From positions 78,546-142,545 of the forward strand of contig NBIV01000263.1 in assembly GCA_003194525.1 (NCBI GenBank): DNA of 64,000 bases, written 5' to 3'. Source of the stretch: Gracilariopsis chorda. Taxonomy: Eukaryota; Rhodophyta; Florideophyceae; Gracilariales; Gracilariaceae. The notes below the pieces were generated by a model, which worked only from the letters and a program-made list of their open reading frames with translations, had not been told where the DNA came from and made no database searches. The position numbers and the translations under genes are program-made. This document shows, one piece after another, positions 24,601 to 34,796 of this stretch; the first letter of the stretch is position 1; the number at the start of each line of letters is the position of its first letter.

Positions 24601-27251
24601 AATCTGCTTTTGAGTTTCTGTTGCATGATGTGCAGCGTAGAAGAAAGTGCTCCAAGGCTTTTAGAAAGGGTGTCAGGGTTGAAGTATCCTATTCGCAAGA
24701 CGCAAGCCGGTCTTTTTTAAGAGAGGCTCAGCTGCTACTCACACTTCAAAGATACAGAGACTCATTGTCAGAAGAGGATTTGAAGAGGGCATTACAAGAT
24801 CGTCATGTTTCGGACATACGGCAGCTCCCATGGTGGTGGCTCTGCGAACAGCCTTTCACAGATTCAGAACGCGCTGTAGAAACATACCTTCCCGTGTTCA
24901 TTATGGTGGACGTTCAGGATGCCGAACTTGAGGTAGAAGAAGCGCTTTTGAAGTTGGGAATAAGAGTCTACCTTGAAGCCAAGTCTGCTGTACTGAGCGA
25001 ATCAGGAAGTGCAGAAAGCTCTGTTTGTAAACCACTGGATTTGATGAAGGTAGTGTATCCACCTGCTATGTTCAGTGAGGTATGCCTCCTAATTAGCTGG
25101 GGGGCTGTTGAAACTGCAAAGTGTTTTGTTGAAGGTGTACTGCGCAGTCCAGGAACCGGAATCATGTTGGACCCCCCGTACATCATGCAGGGCACTGGCA
25201 CAGACATTTCGTGGCTTGTACTGGGATACCCTTGTATTTTGGATTCTCGAGTCCTTGGGCTTAATGATAAGTTTCGAAGAGCCTTTAGAAGTCATCGAGT
25301 TACCAGAATTGAGTTGCTCCTTTCAGGAAACTACCATCAGGTAGTGAATTCGGAGAAATTTATTCGGCTCATGTATGATACGACAAGTATCTCAGTTCCG
25401 ACTCAAATGGTTCTTTCGTGGCCGTCGAAGAATTTGCGCATGATTGATTACTTACAAAACAAAGAAATACCATTGGACCGATCCCAGAAAAAGAGAAACG
25501 GGTTATACAATATGTACTGCACTATTTCCGACATTGTACTGGAATTGGTGACAAACTTTAGAAGTGACAATCTGGAGGTCCATGTCACCAAAGGTCTACT
25601 GCAGCTAGCAGTGTACATTGTACGAGTATTAGTATCTGATGTGTACCGAAGACTGGATATCCATTCCGTTCCTGGCGGTTCCGCACGTAGAACAGCACTT
25701 GAAGTGGCGCTTCACCGACGAAAGAAAATACCGTTTACGAGTACCAAGAATGTTCTTAAGATGACTGTTCTTTTAGAAGAGGGAAAGGAGTGGCCAGAGA
25801 TTTTTCGCATAGACCTTCGTGGCAATGATCCGCAGAGGTTATTCGGTACAGCAGCACATCGGTCATCTTTGAAAAGCCTTCAGGGATTCTACCCTGGCTG
25901 TCGTACTTTGAAATCTGCAATTGCTGAACCTGATCGATTTAAAAAGATGTACAAAACCCTTAACGAAGATGGATCAATGAAGTTCTCTGATTTCATTTCT
26001 AAACTCTATCGAAGTTCTGAGTATCTCGACCACTTCACCGATATTCTGAACAAAGAATGCAAAAGCACAGATGTAAGCAAGAATGGGCATTCCGACTGGT
26101 TGTGCCCAACATCAATACGTTTTGCTAAAGGTATTTTATACCAAGAAGTACGGAGATGTACAGAAGCTCAGAAGGAAATCGTATTGTCGAAATTTAAGAA
26201 CGGTTTTGCAGATATGTGTATCAGAGTTTCGAAGCATGCAGGCTTCGACATAGTATGCCCGTTGATACTGAACCCAAACCCCGACATTGGCACAGTAAAT
26301 TGTAGAATGTGGGATACCGATACCCCATTCACAGCATTGCGACTTGGAATTGTAAATTGCACTGCATTAGAACGCGCAAAATTGTCCTGTTTGGAATACG
26401 AGGGAACTTGAGCTGCTGCTATGCGGCGATCTTGGGCGTACATTCGTTCATTGACAACATTTCTTAATCTCACACAAACATGGAATCAGAAAATAACGAA
26501 AATTATAAGAGCAAGGGATCGCGCTGTCCGGCATAACCAACCTCAGGCGATAAGAAAGGCTGAACAAGAGTATATAGCCCTATCTCAAGACGTGTTTAGA
26601 AATGCCCACACCGACGGCGTGCTGCGAGAAATTGTACTCTGGCATTACAACAAGCTGAGTGGCGAGTATGAACTCACAAAGGATACAATGCTCTGGGCGT
26701 TTGACCTAATCCGCTCTCTTTTTCACGTTCGGAGCATCGTTGGAGACGAAGGAATGGCGGTCTATGCCACCAAAGACGGTCAAACTGATGTAGTGCAGTT
26801 ACAGTCTATCAGGACACAACCGGACAGAAGCAGTAGAGTAATGGATGAGAGATCAAGCTTCGCAACTATTAACGCATTGTTCTCGAAACCAACACCGTTG
26901 GAATTCTACGCTTTGAAAAATGTAGTTAATGGACGAACAACGCGAAACACGCAGGTCCGTAAGGCGGGCGTAGTACTCTCAGATGCAGGGCTTGTTTTCA
27001 AGCTACGAAGAAGTATTGTTACGAAGCAGAAGCGTTCGACCCCCGTTTCTGATCCCTTTTCTTTTATTGAGGACTATAGAGGGGTCTTGACGACGGATTT
27101 GTACCATGACCTAACCTCTAGAGAGCAAAATGTGGACGTGGCCTGCAAGCAGCATTCCCAATGGCGTTTGTGTCCAACAGAAGTTATTGTCAACGTGTTC
27201 AATGATTTTCTCGTGGAGTTGCTAGAGGCTGAAGAGAACCGTCGAAGTTGA
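21605..27251 (+). pseudogene. Very long unknown protein gene (about 1880 codons), three in-frame stops and one frameshift
   Basis: ATG at 21605, just after an AT-rich stretch with TATATATAT (21534-21580). The frame continues through TAA (22691-22693), TAA (23177-23179), a shift in a T6 run near 24597 and TGA (26409-26411), ending at 27251. Sequence between the breaks keeps coding character. The first part ends in an acidic Ser/Glu-rich hinge (SIEEDGDNQGDGGDD). The C-terminal region shows a weak internal repeat around a W-x-LCPT motif (DWLCPTSIRF and WRLCPTEVIV) and basic stretches. I recognise no known domain. It could be a decayed mobile-element protein or a large structural gene. If the first stop is real, the first product would be about 363 aa. 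Confidence 0.5.
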
Positions 27252-27440
27252 GCAGAAAGGTTTTATTCCAAAAGCAGACAAAGAAGAATGCGGGAGTCTG
27301 AAAATTCGTCTTTCCAAGATCAAACACGGCAAGATTACTTGCAGAACATGAATAAAATAGAAGGTTCCGGTCTCGTATCCGACGAACTTCAGCTGAGATT
27401 GTTTATTGCTTGGATGAACGGTGGAACAAATTTGAGGGGC

Positions 27441-27950
27441 ATGGGATTGCAATCCCAACACCAATGCAGCGATTGCAATATTGTGATCAATCCGCAACCA
27501 GATTGCTATTTCTTTTAGCAATTTTCAATCGGATTGCAGTCTTACTGCTAAAAAGCAATCATGTTGCAATCCTTATTCTTCAAAGGAATCCAGTTGCAAT
27601 CTTTGAACTCTAAGCGAATCGCAATCACGGTTGTCGGTATCAATTGGATTCGTTAGTGACCGATTGTAACAAATCCATAGCCTCAAGAAGCACCTTAACG
27701 CCTCAAAAGCGATTGTTAACAGGTACATACAAACAATATTTCCCAAACGTTCAGACACATTGCATATTGTCTCTGTTGGCTTCTACAATCCGAAAAACTT
27801 TCACTAATCTCGTGCAATATGAGGAGGCGATTGCCACTTAGCTGAGGGGCAATCGTAAGCAATCTAAGAGGGCGATTGCTGAAATTGAACCCCTCATACA
27901 ATAAACTGGCCAGCTAGCAATCGTGGATTGCAATCCCATCGATTGCGTTC
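27441..27950. repeat. GATTGC/GCAATC-rich block bounded by palindromes
   Basis: About sixteen occurrences of GATTGC or GCAATC in some 510 bp. The block begins with the perfect 16-bp palindrome TGGGATTGCAATCCCA (27442-27457) and closes with the near-identical TGGATTGCAATCCCA (27924-27938). Not coding in any convincing frame. It may be a degenerate satellite or a small palindromic element. The rest of 27252-28422 holds no supported gene. Confidence 0.6.
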
Positions 27951-28012
27951 CATCCCTGGCTTGGGTCCGAAATGACCCTCTACTATAACTAAACGTATGG
28001 TGAGCTACTGTA

Positions 28013-28053
28013 ATGCATTACAAGTGTCTACATCTGGCGCACTTGTAGTGCAT
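28013..28053. repeat. Inverted repeat, 14-bp arms
   Basis: ATGCATTACAAGTG (28013-28026) and CACTTGTAGTGCAT (28040-28053) pair with one mismatch around a 13-nt loop. A second TGTCTACAT string follows at about 28057. Function unknown. Confidence 0.5.
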
Positions 28054-28422
28054 AGGTGTCTACATATGGCACGTTTTGGGGCTTTTAGGGGGTTTTATGG
28101 CATAGACAAAGCAGCTATGCACAGCTGTTCATTTTTGTCGCATTCTGAGTTTGAGAGCGGGTTTTATGGTAAGGATTACCCGAAGCCACTTGCTGATTGG
28201 TCAAAATCTCTTATGACCCATAGAAACTGTGTAGTTGAATACACTGCTTGCGCAACAACGACGAGAGTCGTCAGGAATGGACGTACATAATACAATCACT
28301 GACCCGCACCACGGCAATGTTTACAACGATTCCAATTGAACCATCTTCACTTTGTATATCTGAGACATTGGTTAGAACGACAAACGCATTGCGAACTCCA
28401 ACACATTAACGTGCTACAGATC

Positions 28423-29508
28423 ATGTCTGCTCCCAAACCATGCAGCGATTCTTGGAATGACGAAGAGGTACGTGTCATTGAAGATCTTATAATCGATGAG
28501 GCAGTTAATGGTGGAAGCAAATATGAGTCTCTTTCTTTTTGGGAGAATCTGCAGAGGTGCGGTGTTCTTCCCAAAGGAAGAAAAGCGATGGATTGTTGGA
28601 AAATGGCTTTAATGCTTAAGAGAGAAGACGATAGGAGCAAAGAGCAGGAGGGAATGATCCGAGAACACAATCAGTGCGGAGGAAAACAGGAGCACCCAAC
28701 TGGAACACAACATGAAGAACCGGCTTTTGACCGGCCAGAAGAAGTGAGGTTACCAAAACCAATGAGAGAGGGTGTTTTAAGAACCAAGAGTAAAAAGAAG
28801 GAAACGATCATCGTCGATGATGCGGAGTCTCTCATTCATCTCATGGACAATGAGCAGAACGTCGGAAGCTCAGAGCTTGATAGCAGAGAGAACGTTCTGA
28901 AACATGGGCCTAGCTCCATGACCCCAAAACGACTGTCGGTTGATGTGAATATTGTTGGGAAGAATTTACCGAGCGATGTCAAACATGCTCAGAGCTTCAT
29001 GAATGGCATAATTAGCTTGTGCAGTATTCCACGTATTTCCCAAGTTCTGTGTGGTTCTACGTTCCTTGTGGCGGCACTAGATGAATTGGGGAGTATAATT
29101 GGAGAGGACAAGTCCAGAGCTTGTGAAACTCTCGCTGCAACGAAGATTTTTCAAGACGTTTCACACGATTTACTCTTGAATATGACGTGTTTTGTATCAC
29201 CTCTAAAGCCAAAGAAGAAACAATACCTTGGTTTGCTTTCAAGTTTTGAGGAGTACGCCCGAACTGCATGTGCACTTAACCATGACCAACGGATGATAAA
29301 GCTTTTCCATAAAGCGTTGCTAACCCTTCTGAAGCTCGTTATTTGTGATTTATTGGGCTTTGATGATGATTTGAGGCTCTGCTACCGTAACACCATAGAT
29401 CATATACGTCAAAATATGTCAATCCCCGGGTTTTTAAGGGAAGCAGTAATAGTAGATGTCTGTGGGCGCGATCACGAGACGGTGACGCAGGGGGCCAAAA
29501 CGTTGTAA
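28423..29508 (+). CDS. SANT/Myb-like (trihelix-type) protein
   Basis: Start taken at ATG 28423 (MSAPKPCSDSW), which puts a SANT/Myb-like segment at the N-terminus: SWNDEEVRVIEDLIIDEAV, FWENLQRCGVLPKGRKAMD and CWKMALMLKRE. The spaced aromatic residues and acidic first helix fit a DNA-binding trihelix or Myb_DNA-bind fold. A charged linker with KSKKKETIIVDDAESL follows, then a helical C-terminal half of about 180 residues with no recognised domain. The frame runs into the start of the LTR-like block at 29504, so its last codons and stop (29506-29508) may belong to the insertion and the natural C-terminus may be lost. The next gene, a telobox-like Myb protein, lies just beyond that block. Confidence 0.6.
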   Translation: MSAPKPCSDSWNDEEVRVIEDLIIDEAVNGGSKYESLSFWENLQRCGVLPKGRKAMDCWKMALMLKREDDRSKEQEGMIREHNQCGGKQEHPTGTQHEEPAFDRPEEVRLPKPMREGVLRTKSKKKETIIVDDAESLIHLMDNEQNVGSSELDSRENVLKHGPSSMTPKRLSVDVNIVGKNLPSDVKHAQSFMNGIISLCSIPRISQVLCGSTFLVAALDELGSIIGEDKSRACETLAATKIFQDVSHDLLLNMTCFVSPLKPKKKQYLGLLSSFEEYARTACALNHDQRMIKLFHKALLTLLKLVICDLLGFDDDLRLCYRNTIDHIRQNMSIPGFLREAVIVDVCGRDHETVTQGAKTL

Positions 29509-30474
29509 TAATAAAAGCCAAAAGGGTGCTCTTCGTAGCTAAAAGCCCCAAAACAAGTTGAAAACAGTGGGATCAAAAGAACTAAACCCACTCGATGAAA
29601 TAAAACAACACTAGGGAGAGCAAGAGGCTCAATCCCCAAATAAAACTTCTTAACTTCTTTGTTGAAACGGCGCGCAACCCAAGAATTAGGTCAAGGATCA
29701 CTAAGGGTCAGACCCTCGGCTTCCGGTCAGACACTCCGGATGTGAAGTGGATTCTGCAGCCTACCTACCTCTGCACTAACCAGAAGCAGGCGCATACAAT
29801 CCTTACAGGGCTTCCCGAGGAGAGCTACTAACAGCGGGATATGCTTTCACTCTATACCCAAGCTGGCCCTTTGCAGGAAAGGTTGCACGGCACGTCGCCT
29901 GCGGATAGCTTCCCGTCAAGTACTTCCGTCCGGAAATCACCAGGTCTTTCGACCGACACCTTTATCCGAGCAAAGCTCCGGTGGGGCTCACAGACGACAG
30001 AAACACCTTTGGTAGACACTACCCGTCTCCCGTCCACGCCTAAGGCGCTTCAACCGGTCTTAGCGACGGTACTTCCCCACTCTATTGGACAACTAGCGGC
30101 ATACGCCTCACTAGAAGCCCTTTATCCAGTGGCGAACGCCTCACTGGTTGTTGATGATAGTTGAAGTGGCTGAAGGTTGATAGGGGATGGGGCTTAGATG
30201 TTGGTCGATTGTTGAGGTGAGTTCAGACCGAAGTCCGAAGCTCAGAACCTCTTTTTATAGTGTTTAGAGGCACTACAAACGAGCCAAATACGCATTTCTA
30301 CTTGCTAGTTACTCATGTGTGCGTCTAGGTTACTCCATTGGCTTCTAGAGACCTCTGGAGCTGCACACTAACCAATAATAAAGCGACAATTTGCGCCAGC
30401 ATCACTAAAATACTGTAGTCTTTGCTGGGCCAACAAAGCGTGCAATGTGCTAGACACTACTGGAACATTCTACA
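29504..30474. mobile_element. Candidate solo LTR-like block, 971 bp
   Basis: Begins TGTA and ends TACA, the classical LTR termini, with CGT directly on both sides as a possible short target duplication. No coding capacity. It starts exactly where the SANT frame stops and ends just before the telobox-Myb frame. Base composition and style differ from the neighbours (many CCGGT, GGCG and CTCACT strings; AACGCCTCACT and ACGCCTCACT repeated near 30100-30150). A 3-bp duplication is short for an LTR element, so this is tentative. Confidence 0.35.
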
Positions 30475-30537
30475 CGTGTGTTCCAGCAATGTCTGGCACA
30501 TTCCGCAACATTAGCGACCGACAATGTCAATCAGGAC

Positions 30538-31296
30538 ATGAAGGGCGTGAAGAATTTTCTGAGACTCGTCCTGGGAACTCGACGAGGAGCCAATGTTGAT
30601 ATAATATCCGAGAAGAACCCTATCATAGCATCCTCAACCCAAGTGTTTGGTGACATTCAAGACCGGAAGAGGGAAATCGACAGAGATATTGATGCAAGGT
30701 TGAATGATATTGGAATTACTGCGCAGTCACAAAACGAGGAACCTCTCTGTGGAACTATTCAAACAAAGCCCAATACCGGGAAGAATTCAGAGTCATCGCT
30801 TCTTAATTTTGTTTCGGATAGCGAGGAAGAAGAAGCGAAGAAGGATTTAAAGAAAATGACTAGTCCGCGCTCAACCCCTACCTCCATGATGTTCACCCGT
30901 CCCAAGACAGGGCACGATGTTTCCGTAAGGAATGCGACAGAAGCAGATTCAATGGGCCCGAAAAAATTATTTTCGTGTCCTGTGGGTATGTCTGGTGCCA
31001 TAAAGTGGAGAATTGGACGTTTTTCGGTAAAAGAGACCGCCTTGCTGATAGAGGGTATTGAAGAACATGGGGTAGGCCGTTGGAAGCTTATCCAAGAGAC
31101 GAAATGTTTTCCAAATAATATCTCCAGAACACAAACTAGTCTTAAGGACAAAGCACGTTCTCTTGGTTACACTAGTGACCGGAAAAGGCAGTATCATCCA
31201 GGAGATAAACCAGCCAAGAAGAGACGGAGACAAACTATTCTTCGAATAGATTCTTCCGAATCTACAGACCCATGTACAGAGAGCAATAGAGGTTGA
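30538..31296 (+). CDS. Telobox-like Myb/SANT protein
   Basis: The first in-frame ATG is at 30538; the open frame extends back to 30478. An acidic N-terminal half (SDSEEEEAKKDLKKM) leads to a C-terminal Myb repeat: GRFSVKETALLIEGIEEHG, VGRWKLIQETKCF and RTQTSLKDKARSLGY. The third-helix LKDKAR resembles the VDLKDKWR telobox signature of TRF-type and plant TRB-type proteins that bind duplex telomeric repeats. F replaces the first Trp and A replaces the telobox Trp. A basic tail KPAKKRRRQTIL could be a nuclear signal. Telomere binding is an inference from this motif; a general Myb transcription factor is possible. Lacking an intact upstream start, it could be the C-terminal part of a gene interrupted by the LTR-like block. 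Confidence 0.6.
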   Translation: MKGVKNFLRLVLGTRRGANVDIISEKNPIIASSTQVFGDIQDRKREIDRDIDARLNDIGITAQSQNEEPLCGTIQTKPNTGKNSESSLLNFVSDSEEEEAKKDLKKMTSPRSTPTSMMFTRPKTGHDVSVRNATEADSMGPKKLFSCPVGMSGAIKWRIGRFSVKETALLIEGIEEHGVGRWKLIQETKCFPNNISRTQTSLKDKARSLGYTSDRKRQYHPGDKPAKKRRRQTILRIDSSESTDPCTESNRG

Positions 31297-32005
31297 GAGA
31301 AAATTCGTTGTAAAGCTGAAATATGTGACTACCTTTCAACCTGAGATCATTGTCCTTCAGTTGGGATGGTAGACATTATTCGATTCCCAATATAATTCGA
31401 ACAAGGTAAACGTTTTTCCTCACATAGTGCTCATATTGCACCGTGGGCCGCACAGCCATAATTGCATCGCAGCGGAATGCAACAACACTGTCCAAAACAT
31501 CGATTGTAGCTTCACTAAGAACCCGACGCCTTGTGTCCCGCACTGCTTGTAGGGGTGAGAGTATAATGCATCCTGCGAACCGAAAGATGAAGTTAGCAGC
31601 TTGGAGGAAAAGAATAGACAGTTGGAGATTACAAGAGCTTTGACTGCATACATATTGAAAGAAGAACAAAGAGCCGCGCCCAATAATTTAGTGTTCAGCA
31701 ACTACGCCAACAACAATATCCGGCTGACCAGACAGAGTATGCGAAACCGGGTTTAGATATACGTACTGATGCTGTCGCCAGAACGAAAGGAATATATATC
31801 ACCTTCATAGAAAATCGGGGCTCCAATATCTGGATACCTCCGTTCATGAAATGTAAAGGGGATTTTGTGCACGAGTTCCAGAGGTGTGAGAACGAAATGA
31901 TATAGGTTAGGCCTCGAATGCTAGTAATACCCTCTGAGTATTATGATTGTTCAATTCTTGGTTGCAGAATCCCTGATATGTATATCAGTCTGAGTAAAGA
32001 TCACT
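31297..32005. other. Intergenic stretch without supported gene
   Basis: Only overlapping frames under 100 codons on both strands between about 31376 and 31700, none with a recognisable motif. Remainder AT-rich. Lies between the convergent telobox-Myb and USP-like genes. Confidence 0.5.
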
Positions 32006-34441
32006 TCACGTTCTGCGTACCGCGATTGCAACAAGGCCGTCAATGTCAAACTTACCCTTCCTGAACCGAAACGCGTTTTGGAGAGAGCTCGCGAGAGGCT
32101 TCCCGTTTTGCTTCAGCCCATCATAGATGTATATGTGTTCACTACCGTCCTTACTATTGAACAGCTTTCCTGCTATAAAGTGTGTTTTCTTCGACGAAGT
32201 GGAGTAGCCAATGTACGCGAGAACAGATGTCGTAATTCCTCTGCATTCGTAATGCGAACTCCCAAGTAACCTTTCTCTGGCTTCAGCGACAACTGTTTCT
32301 CCCAAGCCAAACGATACTGTTGCTACGACGCAGCCTATTTTGTCATCGAGATCTTTAGAACACAGCTTCTTGTGAATGACTTCTGCCAAAGAAGCAGATG
32401 TATCAATTTCTGAGAGTATTCCTGAAGTCAATTGAACAACAAGGAAACTCACTTGTGATGCGGCTGTAATGACCTCTCTGAACCCGAGGAGCCTCGGCAG
32501 TAACATGGCCAGCACTTCGTGCAGGTTTATAAACTCATTATCAGCACATGGGAACCACATTCGCGGTACACGGTTCCGTGCGATTGAGTAAAGCTCACCC
32601 AGGTCTTGGATGAGCACCCTCAAGTAACTTGAAATACGCTTGTGAACCCAACTACGGTAAAGATGTCCAGAAGCGATTCGAAACATTTCCTGGAAAACGT
32701 ATTGGAAAACAATACACCCAGGCGTTGAAAGAGCTAGGCTGTTTCCGTTCGAGTCACACCCGAAAAGATCAAACCGTGCCAGCTCCCAAAACAGATGAGG
32801 AAATACGAAGAGCAAACAGTCAATTGCACAGGAATTTTTCTCATTGAGAGGTCCGTATCTATCTTTCAGTGGTACTCCCACGTGTTGTGTGGATCTCGAC
32901 CTTAACATACGACCCAGAATCTTTTTGCCTGACGTTTGCAGCAGAAGAAATCGCCACTTAACGTACTCGTCCCAGTCTTTTTCCTTCTGAACGTCCCGAA
33001 TACTGTTAATTCCAAATACAACGGCTTTAGCTGAAGCATACTCATATTCGGGCACTTTCTCAAGGCTTATAAGTCTTTCGAATACTGCCTTCCAATTATT
33101 TATCTCGTACGGATATCCATTTCGCTGAATAGAAGGTAGACACCAGTTTGACGTAGAGGACCACTGAAAACGAGCCTTGCATTTGCTTGCAGGCAAAAGA
33201 AAATCTCCTTGTTTTGAAAGCAGCACAAAAATGTTAACAGATAGGAGATTTAAAGAAACGAGTACAATCTTGTACACCTGAAGTTTAGCAGTTTGCATAT
33301 CAACAGCAAAATCAATCGGTGAGAATTTCTTGGCATTTTCAAGGCCGAGAACGCCTAATGCATCGTTCAGAAACCCAGCAGTGGTTTTAGCAACATGCAA
33401 AATTCCACGCTCCAGATCAGATTGCTGTACAGGGAGCTCTTCAAGTTCATCATGCGGGTCAAGATGCACAACATCAGGAGCTGCCACTGGACAAGGTGTG
33501 CGATCCCGAGTAATTCTCTCCTGATGAACCTTTTTTGTTATATGATGTGGGGAGATGACATCAGTGTCTTGACTCTCCTTGGGCAGGAGTCCATCCGTAG
33601 CCCTAAGCGAGTGTGAGAGATTTTGTTTGGCTGCAATTCGATTTGTTTTCACCACTGCACCACTTCTTCGTTTAGAATTGGATTTGGATACAATAGGGGG
33701 AGTTATTACACCAATGTCTTGGTTGTCCTCAGGCTTTAAAACATCCATGAACCCACTTGAGTTTTTTTTCGGCATCCCACTTTGATCCAGAACAGTGCTC
33801 GGTACAGCAGTACCATTTGGTACACGATGAGGGTGTATAATATCAACGTGTGGGATTCTCCCAGGCACGGCAATGTCCATAACCTCAGGACCGGTGGCGG
33901 CTGCGCTCGCATTATCATGCAAGTCACTGCTTTGCGGAGCATGGCTCATTCCGATTTTAAGGGGTTTACTTGAGTGTACGGCTTTCCCTTCTTTTCGAGA
34001 ACTTTTCCTAGTCCGGGTTGTATTTGACTTCTTTGTCAAACCAGAATGCTCGGATGGAGGTTTCGCAAACTCAAAGTCACGCTTGCTCTTCAATGAAATA
34101 CGCTTAGCAGTTTCAGATATCGTTTTATCGCCGTTCTGGTCTCCAACCATGCTCTTAGTAGACTTATTTTCGGGGTGGTTAACATACGGAATGACGAAGT
34201 CTAAATATTCTACTGTGGAACCGTGGTTCTCCTCAGTAGCAAAGCATATCGAACTGCCATTGTCACTTCCATCAGATTCGTATATGTCGTGTTCATCGAA
34301 CAATGGCGTAAAATTGCAAACAGTAGGTTTTTCTGCTATTTCAATGCCCTGGCTCTTAGGCATTGGGGCCAGCTTATGTTTCATTAACGCGTTCCACTTA
34401 CCAACTACCTCGTCGAGGTTAACGTTCTCAGGGCACTCCAT
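32006..34441 (-). CDS. USP/UCH-like cysteine peptidase-domain protein, 811 aa
   Basis: Single intact frame from ATG 34439-34441. Residues 1-350 are low-complexity, charged and probably disordered (RTRKSSRKEG, MPKKNSSGFMD). The C-terminal half carries YGPLNEKNSCAIDCLLFVF near residue 530, matching the Cys box of ubiquitin-specific proteases (N-x-x-N-S-C), and a His box near residue 755: TTSVLAYIGYS, THFIAGKLF and HIYIYDGL. The spacing of about 220 residues is in range for a papain-fold deubiquitinase core. The protein may remove ubiquitin or a ubiquitin-like tag. Similar Cys proteases also occur in some eukaryotic transposons, so a mobile-element origin is possible. Divergent from the third ParB-like gene across 355 bp, which probably holds both promoters. 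Confidence 0.55.
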   Translation of the reverse strand: MECPENVNLDEVVGKWNALMKHKLAPMPKSQGIEIAEKPTVCNFTPLFDEHDIYESDGSDNGSSICFATEENHGSTVEYLDFVIPYVNHPENKSTKSMVGDQNGDKTISETAKRISLKSKRDFEFAKPPSEHSGLTKKSNTTRTRKSSRKEGKAVHSSKPLKIGMSHAPQSSDLHDNASAAATGPEVMDIAVPGRIPHVDIIHPHRVPNGTAVPSTVLDQSGMPKKNSSGFMDVLKPEDNQDIGVITPPIVSKSNSKRRSGAVVKTNRIAAKQNLSHSLRATDGLLPKESQDTDVISPHHITKKVHQERITRDRTPCPVAAPDVVHLDPHDELEELPVQQSDLERGILHVAKTTAGFLNDALGVLGLENAKKFSPIDFAVDMQTAKLQVYKIVLVSLNLLSVNIFVLLSKQGDFLLPASKCKARFQWSSTSNWCLPSIQRNGYPYEINNWKAVFERLISLEKVPEYEYASAKAVVFGINSIRDVQKEKDWDEYVKWRFLLLQTSGKKILGRMLRSRSTQHVGVPLKDRYGPLNEKNSCAIDCLLFVFPHLFWELARFDLFGCDSNGNSLALSTPGCIVFQYVFQEMFRIASGHLYRSWVHKRISSYLRVLIQDLGELYSIARNRVPRMWFPCADNEFINLHEVLAMLLPRLLGFREVITAASQVSFLVVQLTSGILSEIDTSASLAEVIHKKLCSKDLDDKIGCVVATVSFGLGETVVAEARERLLGSSHYECRGITTSVLAYIGYSTSSKKTHFIAGKLFNSKDGSEHIYIYDGLKQNGKPLASSLQNAFRFRKGKFDIDGLVAIAVRRT

Positions 34442-34796
34442 TTGCTTTCAGAGAAGAGAGTATATGGGCTTGCTGCGTTTGGCCTAACTACTGCGGTTGG
34501 TATTAGGAGGAAGATAATCAGTAGCATTTGGTTTGAGACGTATGCAACGCGAGAAGAGGTTTTTAGCAAGGTAGTTACACAATGTCGTGGTGCCGCTTGC
34601 AATTTTGCACGTCCACCTTACAAAGTGCGAAAAGTTTCGGGAGGTTTTGAAATATTTTCAAAATATCAACTATAATATATAGGTGAATAATCAGTGTGTC
34701 CTTATGTTCTACTCCCGTGCAACCCACGATTGTCAACCGACAAAACTTCAAAGTGCGTAATCTACCATATTCACGTCTTCTTCTTTCCCTGCATGT

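Noticed and set aside
12263-27251. Reassigned genetic code (stops read as amino acids)
   Set aside because: All three stop codons occur in frame, opposite different residues in paralogues, while intact genes in the same window end at ordinary stops.
28085-28096. TTTTAGGGGG-like string read as an interstitial telomere
   Set aside because: Single short occurrence; similar isolated strings at 40790 and 43030 are not tandem.
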